From NCBI GenBank assembly GCA_013423385.1, contig BLZA01000017.1:186001-250000 (forward strand): a stretch of DNA of 64,000 bases, read 5' to 3'. The notes under the pieces were generated by a model, which saw only the letters and a program-made list of their open reading frames with translations, was not told the origin of the DNA and ran no database searches. Within the stretch, counting starts at the first letter, position 1. Every line of letters begins with the position of its first letter. Positions 50,655-59,742 of the stretch are shown in pieces. The position numbers were made by a program, and so were the translations under genes. This DNA is from Naganishia liquefaciens (taxonomy: Eukaryota; Basidiomycota; Tremellomycetes; Filobasidiales; Filobasidiaceae).

Positions 50655-53248
50655 CTATTTGGGTATAGATACACGCCAAAATCTTAACGGCAAGGCTATT
50701 CAAGAGCGTTTTGTGCATCAGTACGCCTGGATCGCAGATACTGTCAGCCTTGACTTACTTTGCAGCCTTTTGGCTGTGGGGCGGATGTACAAAAGCAGAA
50801 TGGCGATGCCCAAAGCGACGCACACCGCAGACATTATGTAGTAACCGTCTCTTTCAGTCACGCACTCGCCGCCAAGATCCGCGCAAATGGCCTTTCCATG
50901 GTCAGAGATGCATTCAGCGGCTGTTGGCAGGACCTCAGCAGGGATGGATTCACTCTCGCCGGGATACTCACCTCGAACAGCGAAATCTTTCGAGTTCTCG
51001 TCCGGTATATGGCAGGCCGACTGGCTGAAGAAGTCTATGCCGCGAAGTACGAAAGCCTATACAATGCACGTCTCAGTCTCCGGCTTGTTTCGCAAGCGCA
51101 ATGACTTACCCTTGGCCATGTTCCGCCAAGATTGCTGACTGTATTCAGGAGCTTTGAGACATCAAATCAGCTAGGCTTCTGACAAAAGTTGCAGAGCGTA
51201 CTCACCGTCATGTACGTTCCACCAATCAATGGATCGGCTATTTGGGTGTGAAAAGCAGTGATGCCAACGAATTGCACTGTACTGCGAAAGAATTAGCTGC
51301 CAGAAGCCTTTGAACTAGGATTTGTCCTTACCCAGCGAAACTCGACAGTAATGTCACAGCAATGATGGTCGAAAAGTATGCATAGCTAATGATTCCGCTG
51401 GACGGGTATGCCCAAACAAGGGCGGTGGCGATCCCGGCCATAAAGAATCTGATCCAAAATGCCCGCTGCCATGTTTTTAAGGGCCTGTTACCGCGTGACC
51501 ATCTTGCTGCCAGCCAGCCCCCTGCTAGCTCAAAGGGTACATTGAGCAAGTTGACGAACGCAAGATCTTCCTTGGGCAAGCCTTTTTCGATAAGTTTCAG
51601 GGGTGTCACGTCCGAGATCTGAAATCCAATCTTCGACACAAGATGCAAGATCAAGAAAGACTGAATGTCTGAATGAATACCATCTTGAGTAAGAGTTTCA
51701 CGCCGAACAAAAGAGAGAACATACTTTTCAAGCGGACAATGCTCCACATTACGCTGTATACCTTGCGTACATCCATGTCGGGGTCGTCTTCGCTCGTCGG
51801 CTCTTCCGTCTTGCCTATCATGAGCCACATTGAGAACACGAAGAACACTCCTGCCCAGAATCTGAGGTATCCTCCGAGCGAAACAAGAGGGACATCCTGC
51901 GGAATGGTTCTCAACCATCGATTTCTACCATATGGCGAAGTCAGGCAGGTTCTCTCAAGCGAATAAAGGTACCTACGAAAATTCAATACTGTTCAACGCT
52001 AAGAAGACTGTGAAGCTCATCGTGTACCCGACTGCCAAGCCTATTGTCTGGGCTGTCGATGCGTATGACAAGTTGGGCGGCGATAACAATGTCAATGCCC
52101 ACCCATCAACAGCGATATCTGGGGACAAGACCAGTCAGAATCTAATTCAGGGTGAACGGGAAGTAGCTATTTGGTTTGAAATCAGAGCCCAGGGCTTACC
52201 TTGCGTGGCCGCAAAGAATATAAAAATAACGAATATGATAGTAAGGAATTTCACGTTGACTTCTTCCTGAGCAGCGGATTGTAGGGGATAGTGTGAGCTG
52301 AGCTGTTAAGGTAGTGGATTTGCGATACTGACAGCATTCAACCAGGTTTCGATGGAGAACCCCACGAACCACATGCCTAGCCCCAAGATCATTTGTGACG
52401 GTACGATCCATGATTTCCGGCGGCCAAGCCTGATATACATGGCGTGATTGTCAGCTTCCTATCCACAAGTATAGCTAAAATCTACGCTCACCGATTCCAA
52501 AACCATGCATCTACTATTGGTGACCATAAAAGCTTGAGACTATACGGCCATGTGCTGAGTGAGAATAATGCGAGCTGGGAATATGACAGGCGTGGTTTGA
52601 GCAGGAACGGTAGAGTCCCAAACGTTATTCCGATGGGGATGCCCTGTAAGCTGTATAATCGTATTGCCTGAGCCTTCCGTCCCTCGCTCGTTGTCGTGAG
52701 CCATCGATGACCTACAGATCTGGAATCGAGAAAGAGTGAAATCCATGAGGATCGATCGGGAACGAGAGAGACGTATAAGGAGACTCACATAGAATGACAA
52801 GTAGTATGAAGGCATTCCGGTCCTTCCCCGTCAAGCCACTAGAGACCTCGCCGCGACGATCCACGACCTCGACTTTCTTCCTGATTTTGGATTCGGCCCC
52901 TTCCTCCCCGGTATCCGTAGCTGAGTCTCCGTCCAAGTCCGCCAAGGAGACGGCGTCTGAACGCCGCCCGGAACCCAGCCCTGCGAATCCATTACTGATG
53001 CTGACTTTCCGCGTGTGACTTCCGGTTTTACGATGCCGGCTTTGAACTCCATTCACCGACATTTTCTCCCCTGAATATCCATCCTCTACGGCATAATGCG
53101 GCGACTGCCAACCATGTTTGCTGCGCCGTGTAGCTAGATCTTGATCGCTTCTCTCATCCGCTGTATCGGTGTCTTGCGTAGATGGAAACTTCCAGCCAAG
53201 CTTCTCTGTCGGCGATTTTGCCGTTTTAGATCTTGTCGCTACGCCCAT
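50655..53248 (-). CDS. Acetyl-CoA transporter (SLC33A1/AT-1 family)
   Basis: Major-facilitator-type ER membrane transporter that imports acetyl-CoA for protein or lipid acetylation. The start at 53248 (MGVATRSKTAKSPTEKLGWK) opens a hydrophilic N-terminus of about 150 residues; the frame is open up to 53584, so a longer form is possible. Family motifs: SLQGIPIGITFGTLPFLL, LALFSLSTWPYSLKLLWSPI with VDAWFWNR, LPKEDLAFVNLLNVPFELAG, VQFVGITAFHTQIADPLIGG with TYMT, LLNTVSNLGGTWPR, then a lumenal Cys-containing loop (ECISDHGKAICADLGGECVT), a last membrane helix (YYIMSAVCVALGIAILLLYI) and LPLRFWRVSIPK. About 690 residues. The first intron boundary near 52680-52800 is unclear: the obvious GTGAGT donor implies an extra stretch before LYSLQGIP. 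Confidence 0.88.
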
Positions 53249-53642
53249 CTTTTCCCGAGATGTTGTCGACAAATGACCTTCTTCCTGGAGCGACAAAACG
53301 TCCTCGATATTCCGTATACGCACTGAATTATGAGGGACGCTGGAAAGCATACACTGGCGGCTGCGCTGGAGCTCGTGGAGCTGCCCGAGGCGACAAAGGA
53401 GCCTCAAAGATGCCGCGAAAGATGTTCGCCTTCCCTTGAGTTTAGCCAACCAAAGGTGTTTTGACGGGACGGTCTCGCAGTCGTGAAGAGGGTTGGGCAG
53501 AAATGAGAACTTGAAGAAGTTACCAATCGATGTGGAACCTCGTGTTCTTGAGCGATCGACGTGAATGGCCCCGCATTCTTCCATAGGTGACCGGTAAGAA
53601 CACCATTATAAACATTTATCCCAAAAGTGAGCCTCGTCAACT
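53249..53642. other. Upstream region of the acetyl-CoA transporter, up to tRNA-Lys
   Basis: Minus-strand frame in phase with the transporter is open to 53584 but low in recognisable content; taken as leader/promoter. Confidence 0.5.
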
Positions 53643-53733
53643 TCCCGCGTAGCTCAGTTGGTAGAGCGTCAGACTTTTATGACTATTTGTCTTCGAGATC
53701 TGAACGTCGGGGGATCGAGACCCCCCGTGGGAG
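53643..53733 (+). tRNA. tRNA-Lys (anticodon TTT) with an 18-nt intron
   Basis: Acceptor TCCCGCG (53643-53649) pairs with CGTGGGA (53726-53732), with one G-T; discriminator G53733. D arm GCTCAGTTGGTAGAGC is perfect. Anticodon stem TCAGA pairs with TCTGA (53699-53703); loop CTTTTA with anticodon TTT at 53676-53678. The stem closes only if 53680-53697 is removed, the canonical position after nucleotide 37. The T stem is GGGGG/CCCCC, but the loop is ATCGAGA, so T54 is A. Mature length 73 nt. A T5 terminator follows. Confidence 0.88.
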
Positions 53734-53736
53734 ACA

Positions 53737-53741
53737 TTTTT
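53737..53741 (+). terminator. Pol III terminator of tRNA-Lys
   Basis: Run of five T starting four bases after the discriminator base. Confidence 0.75.
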
Positions 53742-54540
53742 GTCTGGTTTCTTCGGCATTTTTGCTAGACAGCGATAACTCTCATCGCTCCGACTAATCA
53801 GTATACGATTTGCGAGCTAGTGTGTAGGGTGTTTTCTTGCTACGCCTCCATGGCAGATGCCTGTGGCCATCGCAAACCGCCATTCTTGAAGATGGCGGCA
53901 CGCACAGTGAACGGAATCCGCGTTGGGAAAGAGAGAAAGATCACCGTACTTTTGCGTTGCGTTGTTATAGCCAATGCAACACTCCCTTCTCTAAGAAATG
54001 AGCTCGCCATATCGCGCGATTCTCGGGGTCATTTGGCCGTGAACAAATATGCCATGTATGGATCTCCCTCACAATCAGCAGACCAGCGGATCAGAGGGAT
54101 CTGTCGCTGTCGAAGACACTGTTCAACGATTCTGTTTGACACGTCTTTTGGCCGTCCGAGGGACATGAGTGAAGCCAGCTGATGATGAGCTATAAAGTCA
54201 TTATACAGTATTGGCTCACCGATCGCTCGATTGCCGCTGTGGCTTGTTTCCCGCCCGGCAAACCCTTATCTCGTCTGGAGAGCGCGCACCCTCATTCGAC
54301 GCGGCTACGGCTCTTGATCGGGCGCGCGTTCGGATATGACTCGAGTCCGCTCGGTGCGCCAGGTGCGCTTATCTCTGCGACAAAAGGCGCAAAAGGTTTC
54401 CAGCGGTATTTATTCGCTCGCCCGCCCCGAGCCACCGGAATCGTCATAGACTGACCCGTTTGGCCCGACATTCTCAAAGCACTAGCGATCCGTTTATTCG
54501 TTCATCCACTGGCAGAGATCGACATTCACTCGATCCCCTT
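53742..54540. other. Intergenic, CPA1 promoter and leader
   Basis: No gene supported; a 120-codon frame (53820-54182) has no recognisable content. The stretch before the uORF contains a Gcn4/Cpc1-like half-site in a GACTCGAGTC palindrome. Confidence 0.55.
54337..54342 (+). promoter_or_regulatory. Gcn4/Cpc1-like half-site upstream of CPA1
   Basis: TGACTC, followed by GAGTCC so that GACTCGAGTC is palindromic, about 200 bp before the uORF start. Arginine genes are classic general-amino-acid-control targets in fungi; only a six-base core match, so weak. Confidence 0.3.
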
Positions 54541-54667
54541 ATGCTTTGGACTGAGCGCACTTCCGACGAGTGAGTCGCGGTGTGGAAAGACACAAGCTAC
54601 TCCTGACGCTCACGCGCAACACCACAGTTATATTTCAGACGTGGTTTACACCATCGCCAATATCTAA
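54541..54667 (+). CDS. Upstream ORF encoding an arginine attenuator peptide (AAP)-like 22-mer, spliced
   Basis: Starts at ATG 54541. Exon 1 runs to 54569, a 58-nt intron with GTGAGT donor, CTCCTGACG branch and CACCACAG acceptor spans 54570-54627, and exon 2 ends with TAA at 54665-54667. The joined peptide is MLWTERTSDD followed by YISDVVYTIANI. Its last 16 residues align without gaps to the last 16 of the Neurospora arg-2 AAP (TSQDYLSDHLWRALNA): T, S, D, Y, S, D and N are identical and L/I is conserved, with the same distance to the stop. The residue at the AAP's essential Asp is kept; the essential Trp is Tyr. In ascomycetes this peptide stalls the ribosome when arginine is high. The weak start context (C at -3) fits leaky scanning. 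The stop lies 56 nt before the CPA1 ATG. Without splicing the uORF is only ten codons (MLWTERTSDE). Confidence 0.75.
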
Positions 54668-54723
54668 AAGCCGTCCCTTGCCGCCCGACAATCACTCTTC
54701 AACCAAACATTACCAGAAAGAAA

Positions 54724-55692
54724 ATGCCTTCCACCACCCAGGTTCTCCGAACATTGGCCAAATCGGCTGTCAACGCTTCGATTCCGAAACATGCGTCCTC
54801 GATATCGGCTCCTCGTATGGCCCGAACTTTCGCGACACCGTCGGACAAAAGCCTTTTCACTCCCATTCTCGCCCCGCAAGATCCCGCTGTCTTGCACATG
54901 ATCACGGGACAGTCGTATGAGGGTCAGGCATTCGGCGCGAAGCAGAGCATCTACGGAGAGACGGTTTTCTCCACCAGTATCACAAGTTGTGAGTCAAAAC
55001 GGTTGGCCCACATCCAAATTCTTGACTGACAGACATCAATCAATCAATAAGACACGGAATCCATGACCGATCCTTCATATCTCGGCCAGATCTTGGTATT
55101 CACCTCGCCTATGATCGGTAACTACGGTGTGCCGAAAAACCAGCCCCTCGAAGGCATGCCCAACCTGCCTGTTCTCGAATCCGGCGGTGTCCAGTGCTCT
55201 GGTGTCGTCGTTTCCGACGTCGCCTTGAAGTACTCGCATCATGCCGCCACCGAGAGCTTGCACGAGTGGTGCGCACGATACGGTGTTCCCGGCATCTCGG
55301 GCGTCGATACCCGAGCCATCACTACTCTGCTACGAGACCAGGGTACCACCCTTGGTCGACTTTGTGTTGGAGACGATGTGAATGCCCCTCGTCCCACCAA
55401 GGAGGAATACTACGACCCTTCCAAGGAAAACCTGATCGACAAGGTATCGACCAAGGAGCCATATGTTCTCAACCCGAACGGAGACGTCAACATTGCATTG
55501 CTCGACTTTGGATCAAAGGCTAACATTGCCCGATCCCTCGTCAAGCGGAACGCCCGGGTCACAGTTCTGCCATGGGACTTTGACTTCAATGCAGTCCGAG
55601 ATCAATACGACGGTCTCTTCCTCTCAAACGGTCCCGGTGACCCCAAGTCCATCATGGACACCGTGTACCGAGTCCGACAGACCATTCAGGAA

Positions 55693-55731
<39 letters not shown>

Positions 55732-56184
55732 ATCTTGGGTCTCGCCGCCGGTCTGGAAGCCTACCGAATGACTTTCGGAAACCGAGGACACAATCAGCCT
55801 GTCTTGGCTCTCGCCAGCTCCGGAAGCATCAAGGCCGGGCGAGTCTACGTGACATCGCAGAACCACCAATATGCACTGAAGCTCACGGAGGACTTCCCCG
55901 AAGGCTGGGCACCCTTCTTCATCAACTGCAACGACTCTTCGGTAGAGGGTATCATCTCGACTCCCGAGTCCGGCAAGCGTATCTGGGGCGTTCAGTTCCA
56001 CCCAGAATCTGCAGGCGGTCCGCTCGACACCATCGAAATGTTTACCGACTTTGTGGACGAATGCCGGGCCGGCGTCGCCGCAAGGAAGGGAGGCCTTCAG
56101 CTGGGCGCAACCTCATCGTTGATGATCAACCACACATCGCCGAAGGTACTGGATGAAGTCAAGCGGGTTGCCGTTTCTGCATAG
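54724..56184 (+). CDS. CPA1: Arginine-specific carbamoyl-phosphate synthetase, small (glutaminase) subunit, mitochondrial
   Basis: Hydrolyses glutamine and passes ammonia to the large subunit (Cpa2) for citrulline/arginine synthesis. 465 residues with one intron (54989-55051). The N-terminus MPSTTQVLRTLAKSAVNASI...RMARTFATPS is a typical mitochondrial presequence, as in filamentous fungi. The CPSase small-chain domain reads SMTDPSYLGQILVFTSPMIG with GNYGVPKNQP, then GVPGISGVDTRAIT. The class I glutamine amidotransferase domain has the nucleophile Cys in FGICMGHQILGLAAG and His/Glu in [11 protein letters not shown]. The full-length domain order is normal. The start context (AAAATG) is strong. 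Preceded by the AAP-like uORF, the known negative control of this gene in fungi. Paralogous to the N-terminal third of URA2 28 kb away. Confidence 0.96.
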
Positions 56185-56830
56185 ATTGATGAGACCAGCT
56201 GTGGGACTTTGTATTTGTTATCTCGACTGCTTCACCTTGTATCCGGTTTTCAGATTCTTAGATGAATAATTAACGACAGACTGCACATCGGCGCAATATT
56301 CGCTGCACAGCGTCACTGCCTGCCTGCTTGGTTGGCATGTGTGGCGCTACTTCCGTTCGAGGAGCTGTCCAAGGCGGAAGTCGTAGCTGTGAACGGCGCC
56401 GATGAGCAAGCAGAATTTCTGCAAAGCCTGCTGCGACGCTATGGAACTCGCCATGACCTGGTAGGATCGAGTGAAACGTTGCGGTTGGTGCTTCAGCTGC
56501 AGGGGTTCTGCTGCTGTCCCTCCCCGATTATCATTTTCGGGTTGCGGCCGCGTGCGGGAACAATCTCGGTCCTGCGGAACGCCGATGCGGATCCATAGCT
56601 GACAATTATGTGATGTCGATGGGATCTGTGCGTTGCGAATGCTTGGTCTTGAGACGTTTGCCCTGCAGTGCCACGAAGACTCGCCCTCGCAATCTGCCAC
56701 AGAGGTGCAACAGATGGACTTTATGTGCACTGCAAGAGACAGTAACGCCTTTCAATCCTTTAAAAGATCAAGCTAGCTACCCAGCTTCAAGGCATTCGAG
56801 ATTACCTATAACGACGTCTACAGTGCCACA
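56185..56830. other. Intergenic, CPA1 to THI20
   Basis: Overlapping open frames on both strands (56332-56598 plus, 56347-56730 minus) carry no recognisable domain; taken as non-coding. Confidence 0.5.
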
Positions 56831-58963
56831 ATGTCCTCTCCAACCGTCCTCACCATAGCGGGATCGGACAGCGGAGGTGGAGCTGGCGTTCAAGCAGATA
56901 CCAAAACAATCCAGGTTCACGGATGCTTCGCGACCAATGTGATAACGGCCCTGACTGCGCAAAACACTGTCGGTGTCCAAGGTGTCCACGAAGTTCCGAG
57001 CGATTTTGTCAAGCGGCAGGTGGGTGATCTTTTTCCTTCTTTGGATTTCACATCATTCTCACGAGGCTCGCTGTCATTCACGGCAGATGGAATCAGTTCT
57101 TTCAGATCTTCCCCCCAAGGCGATGAAGACAGGCATGTTGGCGTCCTCATCCATAATCCGGGCTGTCATCGAACAACTTCGCTACACTTATGCCGAGTCG
57201 GAACGCATGCCACCTATCGTTATTGATCCTGTCATGATCTCAACATCGAATCATACCCTGCTGCCAAGCGATGCCATTGGAGAATTGTGTTTCGGCTTAC
57301 TGCCTCTCGCGCGGGTAATAACGCCTAACATCCAAGAAACCGAGCTTCTACTTCGCTGCCTAAGGGCCGGAAAAGCGAATCAACACCATTCGAACGTCAA
57401 GGTTGGCGAGTTGGTCAAGGAGCAGGAAGCAGGTCAAGGCGATCGTATACAGTCCATTCAGCACATGATTAGCGCAGGACAGGAGATTGCGGATATCCTT
57501 CAAGCCGAACACCTCACCGTTCTCGTAAAGGGTGGTCATCTACCAATGAGTAAAGAGGCACTAAAATCGTCATTGCGAGACGTTGCAAAAGGTGCCGAAG
57601 TCGTGTGGAAAGGGGAATCGAATGGCGCAGATGTGGAGCAAGAAGGATTCGTCGAGGTTTTGCATGCCTATCGAAGCCAGGCGACCGATCAGCGGAGTAA
57701 CTCTGAAGAGGAAAAGTATGTCGTCGATGTGATGGTCGAGGCCGATTCGCGCATCAAGTTGTTTGTTGCTCCAGCAATTAAGAGCGCTTCTACCCACGGA
57801 ACGGGATGCACCTTGTCTGCTGCCATTGCAAGCAATATCGCGTTGGGGAAATCCAGTATGTCTCGGCAAGTTGCAGGCAAGACAATATGCTCCGGCTGTT
57901 GACTGCTTTTCATATTCAGTAAGCGATGCCATATCTGAGGGGATCGCATACACGCAAAATGCTATCATTTCATCAGAGCCGAAGGGTGAAGGTCATGGTC
58001 CGTTGAACCATGGCCACATTTCGGTGAGGCGGGCTTTGCCGGTGTAAGTTCACATCGCAACTAGCTGCTCTAGATACGGGTGGATGAATCATGATGTGGA
58101 ACACAGACCATCAAACAACAATCCCCATCCCTTTGTCTCCCACCTGCTCCGCTCCACCGCGGTTGAATGGCAATCGTATGTCAAGCATCCTTTCGTCCAG
58201 CAACTGGGTCGTGGAAAGCTCGATCCGGAAGCCTTCCGCCACTATATTATCCAGGATTGGCACTATTTGCGCAATTGTAAGCAATGTCAAGCAGTTTCTT
58301 CAGCAATTCGCTTGCTAAACCCGTCCGGTAGACGCTCGAGCGCATAGTCTCGGAGCGTACAAGGCGACCTCGTTCGCCGAAATTCAAGCCTTCTCTGAGA
58401 TCAGCCTACATATTGCAAGAGAATCGGAAATGCATGTCGAGGTAGGGAGAAACGTAATTGTGCGATCTGTGTGATTGATCCGCGCCCTTCCAGTTCTGCA
58501 AGTCATTCGGGGTGTCTCTGCAAGATTTGGAGAATGCTCGCGAATCACCTGCAAACTCTGCGTACTCGCGGTATATTTTGGACATTGGCGTTCAAGGCGA
58601 TGTTACCGAGCTTCTAGTGGCAGTGTTCAGTTGTCTCCTGGGCTATGGTGAGGTTGGACTTTACCTACAGAGAAAGCTGGAGGATGGCAGCGGAGAAGTC
58701 AAACTCGAGGGGAACAGATACAAACGATGGATCCAGGATTACAGCGGCACCGATTTCCAGGATGCCGTGAAACGAGGCATTCGTAGGTCTCTCCGTCGAT
58801 TGTGGTTAACATCACTGATATTGATTACATGACAGGAACGCTCGAGAAGCGAATAGAAGAGGATCCACCTTCACCCGCACGTTTGGCAAGATTAACGAAG
58901 ATATGGTCGGATTGCGTTAAACTGGAGGCTGCTTTCTGGCAGATGGGCTTGGACAAAAGCTAG
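56831..58963 (+). CDS. THI20: Thiamine biosynthesis fusion: HMP/HMP-P kinase (ThiD) plus TenA/Thi20 thiaminase-II-like domain
   Basis: Phosphorylates hydroxymethylpyrimidine twice for thiamine synthesis; the TenA part salvages or hydrolyses thiamine precursors. About 570 residues, seven or so introns. The ThiD half starts MSSPTVLTIAGSDSGGGAGV, then TALTAQNTVGVQGVHEVPSD, MKTGMLASSSIIRAVIEQL, PIVIDPVMISTSNHTLL, ITPNIQETELLL, LTVLVKGGHL and the anion-hole HGTGCTLSAAIASNIALGKS. The C-terminal half shows HPFVQQLGRGKLDPEAFRHY, IIQDWHYLRN, YSRYILDIGVQGDVTELLVA and SCLLGYGEVG with the expected TenA Cys. Compared with yeast Thi20 the ThiD half has an insertion after TELLLRC (AGKANQHHSNVKVGELVKEQ). No TPP riboswitch recognised in the leader or introns. 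Confidence 0.92.
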
Positions 58964-59009
58964 ATGTAACAGAGGAGGTGGTTGATACAAAGGGTCCTCT
59001 ATGACTACT

Positions 59010-59261
59010 CTATGTTGCAAGCACAGTGCTAGTCATTCTAGCGGCTCTGTCACGTCTGACTGCCCGACTCTTCAATGCATTCTCGTTTGACATAGTAAAC
59101 GGGGCAACGCTGTTGTCAAATTTGCCGTACCTATTGCTACCGCTCAAGGTCAGCGAAGCAATCTTGGGCTCGCGATAGCTTCCCTTCTTTGTTGATGGTG
59201 AAAACTGTCGACTCACGTAGAGAGCTGGCTGGAAGCTATAGAGCGTACGCATGTTGATCAC
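59010..59261 (-). CDS. Doubtful small basic protein
   Basis: 83-codon frame beginning MINMRTLYSFQPALYVSRQF and ending LKSRAVRRDRAARMTSTVLA. I recognise no family. The N-terminus could be an amphipathic targeting sequence, and the frame sits alone in a 780-bp gap, converging on THI20 with 46 bp between stops. A possible GTGAGT donor lies after QPALY, so the true structure may differ. Confidence 0.25.
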   Translation of the reverse strand: MINMRTLYSFQPALYVSRQFSPSTKKGSYREPKIASLTLSGSNRYGKFDNSVAPFTMSNENALKSRAVRRDRAARMTSTVLAT

Positions 59262-59742
59262 GCGATCACGACCCTGCCGAACGATGAGTCGGGAAATTGT
59301 CTCAAAAGGTCAGTAATTTTGCTCTGAAAGTTGCTGTGTTTTCACGAAGAATTCCAATGTTTTTCTCGGAAAACCCGAATGTCAAACTCGCTCGCTCAGC
59401 TGCTCGCTCGCTCGCATCGCGGCGGGATGTAGAGCGATTGCAAGCAGACTGCATGTTGCATGTATGTAGTAGATTGTACTATAACAGCTTCGCTTGAGCT
59501 CACGCCGAGAAGAACCACCACGATACGACTGTTGACGACCATCAAGTAATTAAAAAGAGCACCCCGAGCACGGAGAGTATAATTGATTCACGAACAATTC
59601 CGCCAGCACTCCGAGACGACAGACTGGAATCCAATTTCGATCTGGTATGCTTCAAGTCTGAACGGATTCAACAATCTGCCAGCTTCCCTGCAAGGCGCTC
59701 GATAACATAACAGAATATCAACGTAACTCGGATACGTGCAAG
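59262..59742. other. Intergenic, promoter of the second Zn2Cys6 regulator
   Basis: Contains a GCTCGCTCGCTCGC-type repeat patch near 59390-59420. No gene recognised. Confidence 0.55.

Noticed and set aside
53820-54182. 120-codon plus-strand frame between tRNA-Lys and CPA1
   Set aside because: No recognisable family, and the interval is needed as the CPA1 promoter; likely chance.
54600-54667. AAP-like peptide YISDVVYTIANI read without splicing
   Set aside because: The unspliced frame is open upstream but has no ATG; the spliced uORF from 54541 explains it better.
56332-56730. Overlapping open frames on both strands between CPA1 and THI20
   Set aside because: Neither has domain support or clear start context; both being real is unlikely.
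56500-58963. TPP riboswitch in the THI20 leader or introns
   Set aside because: A CTGAGA occurs near 58395, but none of the other conserved riboswitch segments are in place.
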